Shown piece by piece: positions 16,992 through 24,985 of a stretch of 47,158 nt of DNA. The stretch covers positions 1-47,158 of the forward strand of contig NZ_WBKM01000097.1 of the NCBI RefSeq assembly GCF_015714725.1. Direction: 5' to 3'. This stretch comes from Nostoc sp. WHI. GTDB lineage: Bacteria > Cyanobacteriota > Cyanobacteriia > Cyanobacteriales > Nostocaceae. The notes below the pieces were generated by a model. That model was not told the origin of the DNA. It saw nothing but the letters and a program-made list of their open reading frames with translations, and did not search any database. Every line of letters begins with the position of its first letter. Position 1 is the first letter of the stretch. The position numbers and the translations under genes were made by a program.

Positions 16992-18300
16992 GGATTTGCC
17001 TCACAACTGGATTAACGTAATTCCAGCGATTTATGCCGTTGTATTCAAAAACCCAAAGACTGAACAGCATTAACCTGCCGATTTCATCTTTAGAAACATC
17101 CTTATTTACACATACCGCAGCCAACGCAGAATAGTATTCTGTTGGTATACTCCGTTCAAAATTAAACTGCTCTTGCTTAATAGCATAGGTAATATCATCG
17201 GCAATAACTTTTTCGCGATCGCGAGTTGCGGCTGTAAGAAATGCTTGTGATGCTATTTGCATCAATTGGCGGATGTGGCCGCCGCTTGCTTTCGCTAAAT
17301 CTACCAATAGTTGACGCGATTCAAACACTGCATCTACTTCAACTCTTTGTTCAATTAAATTCGTAATTGCTGTTATCCCATCATCATTATGATCTAGATC
17401 GGTTTTATCTTGTTCAAATTTATATATGTTGACCATCGGCACAATATTCGGTGTGTCGAAGGTATTCGCCAAATTATTTTCAGAATAGACAATAGAAATT
17501 GGCGCTGTATAGATAATTGTACAATGTAGACTTTGTAATTGAAATGCGTAATCACAAAATAAATGTTTAGCTACATTTGGAGGCACTCTGTCTAAGTTAT
17601 CAAAAATAATTAAAAATCCTTTTTCAAATTCCGGATATTTTGATTTAAGCTTGACAAAAGCATCACCTAATAGCAAATTTATATCTGCTTGTAAACGACC
17701 AATATCTTTTTGTAGATTCTGACGAACTGTTTTTCTTTGTTTGTCAGCACCTTTAATTTGAGCTTGTATTTTACCCAATAGCTTTGAAAGAAAGGGAATC
17801 GTTATTCCTGCTTCTGCCTCAGCACCGATACTTACTGACCTTTCAACTGTTTGTTCAGTTTCTTGAGTAATTTCTTTAAACCAAGACTCAAAATTATTTA
17901 ACAGTTTTGCATCAAAATTTAATTCCGATGTGTATAAGACATCAGCAACTTTTTTTATAATTACCAAATATAAATCTGTGTATTCTGCGTCTAATATATC
18001 TAGTTCAGCGTCGGCTTCTATATAAATAACTCTATATTGAGATTCCCATTCTTGCTGAATCTTCCTTAATTCGGTACTTTTACCGCATCCCCGATGTCCA
18101 GTAAATAGAAGGCTGCAAAATTCTGCGGGTTCAAGAAAATCTAAGCGTTTTTTAATAGTATTAATTGCCTCTGTCTTACGAACTTTTGATAAATTAACAT
18201 AATAACGTTCAATATCTCTACTACTCACTAAAGGAGCTACATCACAAACACGAAAAGCAGCTTTGAGAGTATTAGCACGATTAGGGGGTAAAGAACTCAT
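16948..18300 (-). CDS. AAA+/ORC-like ATPase partner of the TPR protein
   Basis: This 450-residue protein has Walker A GHRGCGKST at residues 68-76 and Walker B LIIFDNLD at 230-237. A long charged helical insertion lies between them (about 140-225, with KGADKQRKTVRQNLQKDIGRLQ). The region after Walker B holds HIRQLMQIASQAF and a C-terminal domain of about 80 residues that could be a winged helix. The overall plan resembles STAND/ORC-type AAA+ ATPases. It is the first gene of a two-gene unit with the TPR protein and overlaps it by 44 bases. No nuclease, protease or membrane effector is fused or adjacent. It may be a signalling or defence ATPase, but this is not shown by the sequence. Confidence 0.8.
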   Translation of the reverse strand: MSSLPPNRANTLKAAFRVCDVAPLVSSRDIERYYVNLSKVRKTEAINTIKKRLDFLEPAEFCSLLFTGHRGCGKSTELRKIQQEWESQYRVIYIEADAELDILDAEYTDLYLVIIKKVADVLYTSELNFDAKLLNNFESWFKEITQETEQTVERSVSIGAEAEAGITIPFLSKLLGKIQAQIKGADKQRKTVRQNLQKDIGRLQADINLLLGDAFVKLKSKYPEFEKGFLIIFDNLDRVPPNVAKHLFCDYAFQLQSLHCTIIYTAPISIVYSENNLANTFDTPNIVPMVNIYKFEQDKTDLDHNDDGITAITNLIEQRVEVDAVFESRQLLVDLAKASGGHIRQLMQIASQAFLTAATRDREKVIADDITYAIKQEQFNFERSIPTEYYSALAAVCVNKDVSKDEIGRLMLFSLWVFEYNGINRWNYVNPVVRQIHAFQEALKSATSNP

Positions 18301-18468
18301 CAGGTGTTATTTATATTAAGAATTTATACATACATATTTTACAGCAGCCGACTCCTAAAGCTTCTTGGCGTTAGAGAACTTTTAGGAATCACTGGCGCTC
18401 AACCAGGAGTATCGAAGTGGTAGTATGTTCAGGAATACCTAGCGTTAGATTACCAACAGAATTGTATA

Positions 18469-19053
18469 ATGTCCCTTGCTCCTTGGCGAAGCGCGATCGC
18501 CCATGCCCTCCATCGCAACCGCAGCCTTGTTTATGCCCGCTACCTGCAACTAGCAACGGTTCAAGCAGGCGATCGCCCCGCTAATCGGACTGTAGTCTTT
18601 CGTGGCTTTCTAGAAGATACAAACCAGCTAAAATTTATTAGCGATCGCCGTAGTGCTAAAGCCGATCAGATACAGCAACAACCTTGGGCAGAGATTTGTT
18701 GGTACTTCCCCAATACACGAGAACAATTCCGCATCACTGGCTGTTTGACCCTAGTAAGCAGTGATGATTCTCACCAAGATTTACAGCCAGCCCGGATCAG
18801 TATGTGGCAAGAACTCAGTGATGCAGCGCGTTTACAGTTTGCTTGGCCTGATCCTGGTAAACCCAGAATCAAGGAAGCAGAAGCTTTTGAGCCACCACCG
18901 CCCGACGCTGTGCAGCCAGTGCCTAATTTTTGCCTACTGCTACTTGACCCGGTGCAGGTAGATCATTTAGAATTGCGCGGCGAACCACAAAATCGATGGC
19001 TTTACCACCGAGATGACCAGCAAGAGTGGTCTAGCCAAGAAATTAATCCTTAA
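18469..19053 (+). CDS. FMN-dependent PPOX-type flavoprotein (Npun_F5749/Alr4036 family)
   Basis: This 194-residue protein is of the pyridoxamine 5'-phosphate oxidase-like split-barrel type found in cyanobacteria. It opens MSLAPWRSAIAHALHRNRS and has the FMN-phosphate region NRTVVFRGF and FISDRRSAKADQIQ, with AEICWYFPNTREQFRITG in the barrel. The end has LDPVQVDHLELRG and WLYHRDD, like PdxH. It may oxidise a pyridoxamine-type substrate or be a general flavin reductase; the substrate is unknown. It is a single gene facing the cysE end. Confidence 0.82.
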   Translation: MSLAPWRSAIAHALHRNRSLVYARYLQLATVQAGDRPANRTVVFRGFLEDTNQLKFISDRRSAKADQIQQQPWAEICWYFPNTREQFRITGCLTLVSSDDSHQDLQPARISMWQELSDAARLQFAWPDPGKPRIKEAEAFEPPPPDAVQPVPNFCLLLLDPVQVDHLELRGEPQNRWLYHRDDQQEWSSQEINP

Positions 19054-19063
19054 ATATTGTTAG

Positions 19064-19080
19064 TTAGGAATTAGGAATTA
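19064..19080. repeat. STRR, TTAGGAA-type heptamers
   Basis: TTAGGAATTAGGAATTA, heptamers of ATTAGGA type, lies between the convergent PPOX and cysE genes. Confidence 0.6.
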
Positions 19081-19107
19081 TTTTTTATTCTTAACTCCTC
19101 ACTTTAT

Positions 19108-19872
19108 TTAAATGCCAGCACCATCTAGAAACTCCTGGATAGCCTTATCCTTGAGATTACACCAGCGATCGCCTTCTGATAGTTCAGTTTCTTTGGCAGC
19201 TAAAGAACCCGCCAAAACCAGAATTTTTTCACAAGAGTGGGTACTCTGAAGAGTTTGGATTTTTTCTTCCAGCGATTCAATTCGGTCTACTAAAGCACGA
19301 ATCACTTCGGCTTCTGAATCTGGTAAGTTACTGTGTTCAAGGGGTGCAACCCGCACTCCAGAACGATATATGATCCGCCCAGGCACGCCTACCACAGTAC
19401 AGTCAGAAGGGACATCCCTTAAAACAACAGACCCAGCGCCAATACGGACATTATTGCCAATTTGGATATTGCCCAGCACCTTCGCTCCAGCCCCGACTAC
19501 GACATTTTCACCTATAGTAGGATGGCGTTTGCCACATTCTTTACCAGTACCCCCAAGGGTAACACCTTGATAAATTAGGGCATAGTCTCCCACGATCGCA
19601 GTTTCACCAATTACTACACCCATTCCGTGGTCAATAAACACACTTTGCCCAATTGCTGCACCTGGGTGGATTTCAATTCCAGTGAAAAACCGAGCCAAGT
19701 GAGAAATTAGACGGGGGATAAAGGGAAGGCCAATATTATGCAGCCAGTGAGCCAGCCTATGGAATAGTAGGGCTTGCAAACCAGGGTAACAAAATAAAAC
19801 TTCCAACCAGTTACGGGCAGCTGGGTCACGTTCAAATATGATACGAAAGTCAGCAAGTAGTATAGATAGCAC
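19108..19872 (-). CDS. cysE: Serine O-acetyltransferase
   Basis: This 254-residue protein makes O-acetylserine from serine and acetyl-CoA, the first step of cysteine synthesis. The N-terminal helical part ([39 protein letters not shown]) and the left-handed beta-helix of hexapeptides ([29 protein letters not shown]) are typical, with the catalytic His in IDHGMG. The start is a GTG with GAGG about ten bases upstream. The C-terminal 60 residues contain an added coiled-coil-like segment ([19 protein letters not shown]). Single gene. Confidence 0.93.
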   Translation of the reverse strand: MLSILLADFRIIFERDPAARNWLEVLFCYPGLQALLFHRLAHWLHNIGLPFIPRLISHLARFFTGIEIHPGAAIGQSVFIDHGMGVVIGETAIVGDYALIYQGVTLGGTGKECGKRHPTIGENVVVGAGAKVLGNIQIGNNVRIGAGSVVLRDVPSDCTVVGVPGRIIYRSGVRVAPLEHSNLPDSEAEVIRALVDRIESLEEKIQTLQSTHSCEKILVLAGSLAAKETELSEGDRWCNLKDKAIQEFLDGAGI

Positions 19873-19996
19873 GAGATAGCACCCTCGGAAAGCACAACAA
19901 GCTACTCTCCCATATTATCCTCTCAGGTGTTACAGCTAAAAATTGGGCATTAGGCATTCGTTGGCTCTTCTTCCCCTGCTCCCCTGCTCCCCTGCT

Positions 19997-20488
19997 TCAC
20001 GGCTGCTCGACCGTCAGAGTATAATCGCGCTTGACCCCAGGATTAAATGTACCTACCCAAATCCGATAAGTACCATTTTTCCAGTTGCGATCGCCAACAC
20101 TAGCATCTTTCTTTTTGCCAGTGTCATCGCCGCAACGAATCGTTTTTTCCTCAGGCCCTTGGATGAGTAAAGTGGTGTCGTTGTTGTTGCTATCGACTTG
20201 TATTGTCAACTGCGAAAAATCCTTTTCCAAAACCATAATGTGATCTGGATTGGGATCGGCAAAGCCAATACAGGCTTTTTGATCGCGATCGCGGTTAGTT
20301 ATGGCAGACAATGAGTAAGAACCACCTGTAAACCCCTGCACTGTTCCTTGTGCTGGAGCAAAGTTTGTTGATAAATTGAAAGTACCAAAATTTGCTGTCT
20401 CTGCTATTACAGGGGTAGCTGTGATGGCGGTAAGTATAGCCAACAGCCAGCCGTTTCTAAACTGAAGTCGGGGGCGATAGTATTTCAT
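19997..20488 (-). CDS. Secreted protein of unknown function, PPC-like
   Basis: This 163-residue protein has a signal peptide ending near VIAETA (about residue 30). The mature part has the look of a beta-sandwich of the bacterial pre-peptidase C-terminal type: DTTLLIQGPEEKTIRCGDD, then WKNGTYRIWVGTFNPGVKRDYTLTVEQ. Two Cys residues (in KACIGF and IRCGDD) could pair. Similar short cyanobacterial proteins are often annotated as peptidase, but I see no catalytic triad. A direct repeat of AATGTGCCACA lies about 80 bp upstream of its start. Confidence 0.7.
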   Translation of the reverse strand: MKYYRPRLQFRNGWLLAILTAITATPVIAETANFGTFNLSTNFAPAQGTVQGFTGGSYSLSAITNRDRDQKACIGFADPNPDHIMVLEKDFSQLTIQVDSNNNDTTLLIQGPEEKTIRCGDDTGKKKDASVGDRNWKNGTYRIWVGTFNPGVKRDYTLTVEQP

Positions 20489-20567
20489 GGTAGCCCTCCA
20501 ACAGGCTTTTAAATTAGTAATGATATATACATATTCTACTTAAAAAACTCCAGTAAAATTTCAGTTG

Positions 20568-20593
20568 AATGTGCCACATTAAAATGTGCCACA
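20568..20593. repeat. Direct repeat AATGTGCCACA x2, period 15
   Basis: Two exact 11-bp copies at 20568-20578 and 20583-20593. They lie about 80-105 bp upstream of the secreted-protein gene and 60 bp after the GrpE-like gene end. This could be an operator, but nothing else supports that. Confidence 0.4.
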
Positions 20594-20652
20594 ATTAATG
20601 ACTTTGAAAGCAGACAGGTAATTGCTAGGTTGTATCTTGATCTAAACAGCAG

Positions 20653-21138
20653 CTACAATTCCCCAAGTGATGATTTAGATGTGATTACCTCTGTTGGACG
20701 CAGGGTCTTTTCTCCTAAAGTAAACCCTCCACGGACGATTTTAGTAATTGTTTGGTCTGCTATATCATTTCTTACTTCACGATCAACAACACGACATAAA
20801 TTAAAATCTGGCTGTCTACTTTGCAGTTCTATTTTTATAGGTAAGACTTGGCGCTTTCCTATTACACCGAGAAACTTACGATTAACCGCCTCTACAGACT
20901 TGGGTAAACGCTGGATAAATTCTAGGCTGGGGTTGGGGTTCTGTTTTAGATAATCCAGTAAGGCTTCTAGTGCATCACCAATTTCTAGCAGTTCTAAGAA
21001 TAAATCTTCAGTGTTTGCTGCGGTTTGGGTTTGCTGTTCTCGCAAGGACTGTTGTAGTAAAACTTTGTCCTTTTTGAGGTTTTTAATTTCTTGTATAGTC
21101 AAGTCGAACTTTTCCTGACTGATAATATAATTAAACAT
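20653..21138 (-). CDS. Divergent GrpE-like nucleotide exchange factor
   Basis: This 161-residue protein, the last gene of the Hsp70 operon, begins with a coiled-coil-prone helix (KFDLTIQEIKNLKKDKVLLQQSLREQQTQT). It continues with a second helical segment (LLEIGDALEALLDYLKQ) and ends with a small beta region, VDREVRNDIADQTITKIVRGGFTLGEKTLRPTEV broken over residues 117-150. This order matches GrpE, including the GGF and LRP positions of its wing, although identity to a housekeeping GrpE looks low. It would release ADP from the operon's Hsp70. Its ATG lies inside the end of the J-like gene (8-base overlap). Confidence 0.72.
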   Translation of the reverse strand: MFNYIISQEKFDLTIQEIKNLKKDKVLLQQSLREQQTQTAANTEDLFLELLEIGDALEALLDYLKQNPNPSLEFIQRLPKSVEAVNRKFLGVIGKRQVLPIKIELQSRQPDFNLCRVVDREVRNDIADQTITKIVRGGFTLGEKTLRPTEVITSKSSLGEL

Positions 21139-21745
21139 GAGAAGCCTCTTTTGATAACATCGGTAAAGTTTTAGTTGCCCAAGTTTTCACTTGCGGATGA
21201 GTATGGTTACTCAAAAGCTGACAAAGCGCGATCGCTCTTTCTAGCTGTCCACCCATTTTATAACCTTTAATTAGCCACATTTGGGCTTGAATGTAATCTT
21301 TGCTATTGTGGTCTGTACAACCTTGGCAGTAGTCTTCGAGGTATTTTATCGCTTTGGGATACTGTCCCTCTTTACAAGCTGTCATGCCCTTGGTAAATAA
21401 TTCTGATAAACTTATTGGCAAAGGCTCTCGCTCTAGATATTCTTCTTGGGTAGCTTGAGCGATCGCTTGCTCCAATCCATCAAATTCTGGCAATAATATC
21501 AGTTTAAGGGCTGGTTGAAGCAAAGCCGATAAATCACTATATTTGAAGTGCTTAATAGTGGGTAGTATGGGGCGCAAATAGTCGGCTATAATGCGTTCCT
21601 CTGGTTTCAGTAAACTTTTTTGAGCTTTAGCGATGATATCCACAGGATGTTTTTTTTGCTTCATTGCCACTGCTACAGCTTTTGCAATTTCAGCTTTGGA
21701 TGCTGCTGGGGATACACTCAGAATGTCATAAGGATTATATTCCAT
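21131..21745 (-). CDS. J-domain-like protein with TPR region and altered HPD
   Basis: This 204-residue protein begins NPYDILSVSPAASKAEI, a clear DnaJ helix I/II start. At residues 33-36 it has HPVD where J proteins have HPD, followed by IIAKAQKSLLKPEERIIADYL, matching helices III and IV. The second half (about residues 110-200) has TPR-like helices: ELFTKGMTACKEGQYPKAIKYL and QMWLIKGYKMGGQLERAIALCQLL. HPD contacts Hsp70 and drives ATP hydrolysis, so the one-residue insertion may alter or abolish stimulation unless the partner is matched. AAAGG precedes the ATG, and the gap to the upstream TPR gene is 13 bases. Confidence 0.72.
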   Translation of the reverse strand: MEYNPYDILSVSPAASKAEIAKAVAVAMKQKKHPVDIIAKAQKSLLKPEERIIADYLRPILPTIKHFKYSDLSALLQPALKLILLPEFDGLEQAIAQATQEEYLEREPLPISLSELFTKGMTACKEGQYPKAIKYLEDYCQGCTDHNSKDYIQAQMWLIKGYKMGGQLERAIALCQLLSNHTHPQVKTWATKTLPMLSKEASHV

Positions 21746-21758
21746 TGGATACCTTTAA

Positions 21759-24491
21759 TTAACGAATATTTAGACTATGATAAATTTCTTGAAAAGCAGG
21801 TTCGTTTGGACAAAGTTCATAAGCCCAACGACCTAATTGCTGAATTAAATCAAAAGATAAATTGCGGTTTTGGATACCTTTAACCAAGATATTAATAAAA
21901 AACTCAGCGACATAGTTACGAATAGAGTTATGTTGTGAGTATTTGGCACGATGAACAGCTTCATCAAAGCGATCGTATTTCATCAGATTTTGAATATCCT
22001 TTAGTTCTTGGCTAAACCTGTAAACTTCTTGGACATTTGGATCATCTGGACAGAGTTCATAAGCCCAATAGCCTAATTGATAAACATCTTCAAATCCTAA
22101 ATCACGATTTTTGAAACCCTTGATTAATATTTCTACACAAATGTCTGACACAATATTACGTAGACGTTGATGCTGGGATTCTTTAGCACGTTGAACAGCT
22201 TCTTCAAATTTATTATTTTTTAATAGCTTATCAATTAATTCTAATTCTTGGTTAAATTCAATTCTCTCAATTAGATCAATTACAATAGGATTTTGATTGT
22301 CAATTTCTTTAAGTTTTTGTAGTTCTCTCAGGGCTGTTGCTGATGAAATTTGTTCATTAGCAATTTGTTCGCGTATTTGTTCTGCCTTATACTCAGCTAG
22401 ATAACTTTTAGCATCTCGACTTTCTAAAAGGCCATACCAAAACTGGGCAAACTCTAAATGCTCTTGAAATTCTGATATTGTTTGACGTTGCAATCCACAA
22501 AGTCTGTCTATTTCTTGTTGCCAATCTTGACTAGCTTGAATTTCTGGCTTTGCTTGCTTGAGAGGAATAATTGCCTCTCGCCATTTTTGTTGCTGTAGCT
22601 GATAATAAACTTCATGATAAGCGACAAATTTCTGAGCAAATGCTGCAATATCAGATTTATCTGTAGTTGAGGGTTTAGGTTTAAGTTGAATTGCTCTTTG
22701 ATAATCTCCTTCTAAACAAGCTGCCACGGCTAATCCCCAATTTGTATAAAGGGAATTTAAGATTTTTGGATTAGTATGTATTCTATTTTCATAAATACCT
22801 TGCCATTGAGGAAGATAATTTTGATAACAAATAGGTGTGATAAATACATCTTTTATTTTCATTCCCCACTTTGGCGGCTCACCCATGAGATTTAGAGATA
22901 CTACTTCTAATCGGTAGCGATCGCGCAGATACAAATACTCAATAATATTTGTATCTTTCATGTCTATTGCGGTTTCTATTCGACATTTTAATTCTAAAGA
23001 GACGGCGGCAAAATCTACAGGTTTATTTTCTAGCCAAGGCACATCTTGAAGGCTAGGATCTTCAGTTATATTTGCTAAAGCTGTTGATAAAGAAAATATT
23101 AAATTTATCAGATTGATCGGAGAAGTTTGAGCAAGATAATAATTTGCTACTGCCAAATTATGTAATGTAGTAATATTCGGCTGTGAAATCCAAGCTTCTT
23201 CAACTTTATCGGCAATAATTTTCCATTCTTTATCTTTCCATAATTCTGCTTCTAAACGTGGCTGAATATGCTCGTTGAGATTTTCCTCTACTAAAGGATC
23301 GGAACCAAATTTTTGGAGAAATTGTGCACTTTCTGTTTTAGCCTTCTCCCAATTTTCAGCTGCTACCAACTGCTCAATATTCTGTAGTTTTAGCAGCCGT
23401 TGACGTTGGGAAATATTTTTAATAATCTCTCGTTGCTTGCTAATATTAGCAGTAGATAACCCAAGCCATTCTTTATAAGCTACCTGCAAATCTTCTTGTT
23501 GGGCGTAGGCAAATCCCCGCAAATAAGCAGCTTGTTCTCCAGGTATAGCTTCTAGGTGAGTTAGTGCGATCGCCCATTCTTGAGTTTTAATTGCCACAAG
23601 TGCTAACCGGATTTGGCAGTATGTAGAGTTGGGCAAAAGCAATCTAGCATTTTTATAAAGAGATGCAGCCGCCTTAAAATCACCCGCTTTTTCTGCTGCT
23701 AGTCCTTGGCGAAACTGTTCTCTTCCTTTAAATGTTTTTTGTAGCTTTTGGAGTAAATCAAGTCCGTCAGGGCGAGAAAACTTAGCCAGGGCATTTTTTA
23801 AAAGTGCGATCGCTCCCTGTAATCTTCCTTCACTTTCAGCTTGTTGCACCTTTTCAAAAGCAGCTTCATAAATTTCTTCTTGTTGGACTTGAGCAACACT
23901 TGCAGCGATCGCCTGTCGTAGAGACTCCGTAGAATAAAGCTTTTCAGCCTCTCGGTAAACTGCGATCGCATTTTTATAGAACCGATTTTCTGCCTGAGAC
24001 TGTGCCTGTGTCACTAAATTCAAAAACTGCTGTCGCCGTTGCAATTCTTCTTGGCACTGTTTGATTACCCGCGATATGCGATTATCGTGAATAATTTTGG
24101 TACAGCGCTGATAAATCGCGATCGCATTTGCAAGCGCTTCCGTTTCTAAAGGATCGCCCGTATCTTGCTTGAGAACGGTTTTAGCATTAGCAGCTAGTTT
24201 ATCTACTTCTGCCACTTGATAGCGCCACTGCTTTAGTTGCTGAGTAAGGTTATCTAACAGCTTACCCAGTAGCAATTGACAAATCAAACGCTCCCAAAAA
24301 CCTGGTTTTCTAGACCAGACAGCGAGAGCTTTTTCTGCAATCATTACTGCTTCTCGCAGGTGTTTGTTTTGGGCTAATTGTAATGCTTTTTCGCTGGCTT
24401 TTTTAGTCTGTGGTGCTTGCCTCCAGGCATCAATAATACCCACTCCCAGCAAAGTTTTAGTTAAAGCATTGAAACTATCAAGAATGCTCAT
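21759..24491 (-). CDS. Large helical-repeat (TPR-like) protein of the Hsp70 operon
   Basis: This 910-residue protein is almost all alpha-helical repeats (EKALQLAQNKHLREAVMIAEKALAVW, CLEGDYQRAIQL), with no signal peptide and no clear catalytic motif. The last 165 or so residues are an internal duplication of about 80 residues: one half contains FEEAVQRAKESQHQRLRNIV and LGYWAYELCPDDP, the other FDEAVHRAKYSQHNSIRNYV and LGRWAYELCPNEP. The start is the ATG at 24491, which overlaps the LysM gene stop as TGATG; a TTG one codon earlier is in frame. It probably serves as a scaffold or client adaptor for the Hsp70, an inference from context. Confidence 0.75.
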   Translation of the reverse strand: MSILDSFNALTKTLLGVGIIDAWRQAPQTKKASEKALQLAQNKHLREAVMIAEKALAVWSRKPGFWERLICQLLLGKLLDNLTQQLKQWRYQVAEVDKLAANAKTVLKQDTGDPLETEALANAIAIYQRCTKIIHDNRISRVIKQCQEELQRRQQFLNLVTQAQSQAENRFYKNAIAVYREAEKLYSTESLRQAIAASVAQVQQEEIYEAAFEKVQQAESEGRLQGAIALLKNALAKFSRPDGLDLLQKLQKTFKGREQFRQGLAAEKAGDFKAAASLYKNARLLLPNSTYCQIRLALVAIKTQEWAIALTHLEAIPGEQAAYLRGFAYAQQEDLQVAYKEWLGLSTANISKQREIIKNISQRQRLLKLQNIEQLVAAENWEKAKTESAQFLQKFGSDPLVEENLNEHIQPRLEAELWKDKEWKIIADKVEEAWISQPNITTLHNLAVANYYLAQTSPINLINLIFSLSTALANITEDPSLQDVPWLENKPVDFAAVSLELKCRIETAIDMKDTNIIEYLYLRDRYRLEVVSLNLMGEPPKWGMKIKDVFITPICYQNYLPQWQGIYENRIHTNPKILNSLYTNWGLAVAACLEGDYQRAIQLKPKPSTTDKSDIAAFAQKFVAYHEVYYQLQQQKWREAIIPLKQAKPEIQASQDWQQEIDRLCGLQRQTISEFQEHLEFAQFWYGLLESRDAKSYLAEYKAEQIREQIANEQISSATALRELQKLKEIDNQNPIVIDLIERIEFNQELELIDKLLKNNKFEEAVQRAKESQHQRLRNIVSDICVEILIKGFKNRDLGFEDVYQLGYWAYELCPDDPNVQEVYRFSQELKDIQNLMKYDRFDEAVHRAKYSQHNSIRNYVAEFFINILVKGIQNRNLSFDLIQQLGRWAYELCPNEPAFQEIYHSLNIR

Positions 24492-24985
24492 CAATTGCCT
24501 TCCTTGCAGTTGGGGATTTTTAACACCTCCCCTACATCTATATAGTCTTCCCGTCCTTTGAGTCGGGGATTAGCTTTAACCATTACTTGCCAAGAGGTTC
24601 CCTCACCACAAAATTGTTGAGCGATCGCGCTGAGGTGATCTCCCAATTTGACAGTATAGGTAATTGGTTTTGGGGGTTCCTTAACTGTCACAGGGGCAGT
24701 ATTAACTGGTAGTTTTAGAACTGGATTGGGAGAAGAGATAGTTAATGTGTGTAACTGTGGTTGCAGGAAGATAAAACTGCCCATTACACCCAACCCAATG
24801 CCGATAATGAGCAGGAGTAAAGCAACTCCTAGTTGCCAATTGGGAATTTTTACTTGTCGTAGAGGGTTTTCCACCTGCGGTAATTCTTGAAGCATCCGAA
24901 TTACAGAAAGATCGGTATCACAGTTAGGACAAGTGTCACCTTCAATTTCTTGGTAATCACACACAGGACAGTTCAGCTTAATCAT
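24491..24985 (-). CDS. Zinc-ribbon, transmembrane and LysM protein of the Hsp70 operon
   Basis: The start is set at the ATG at 24985, which overlaps the Hsp70 stop as ATGA. The open frame runs further up but would begin inside the Hsp70 gene. The 164-residue protein has a zinc ribbon (Cys6, Cys9, Cys19, Cys22; CPVC and CPNC), a linker, one membrane helix at about 51-74, and a LysM domain at about 109-157 (TVKLGDHLSAIAQQFCGEG, VGEVLKIPNC). The ribbon and LysM should face opposite sides of the membrane: cytoplasmic ribbon, periplasmic LysM bound to peptidoglycan or glycan. It may anchor the chaperone complex to the envelope. Confidence 0.8.
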   Translation of the reverse strand: MIKLNCPVCDYQEIEGDTCPNCDTDLSVIRMLQELPQVENPLRQVKIPNWQLGVALLLLIIGIGLGVMGSFIFLQPQLHTLTISSPNPVLKLPVNTAPVTVKEPPKPITYTVKLGDHLSAIAQQFCGEGTSWQVMVKANPRLKGREDYIDVGEVLKIPNCKEGN

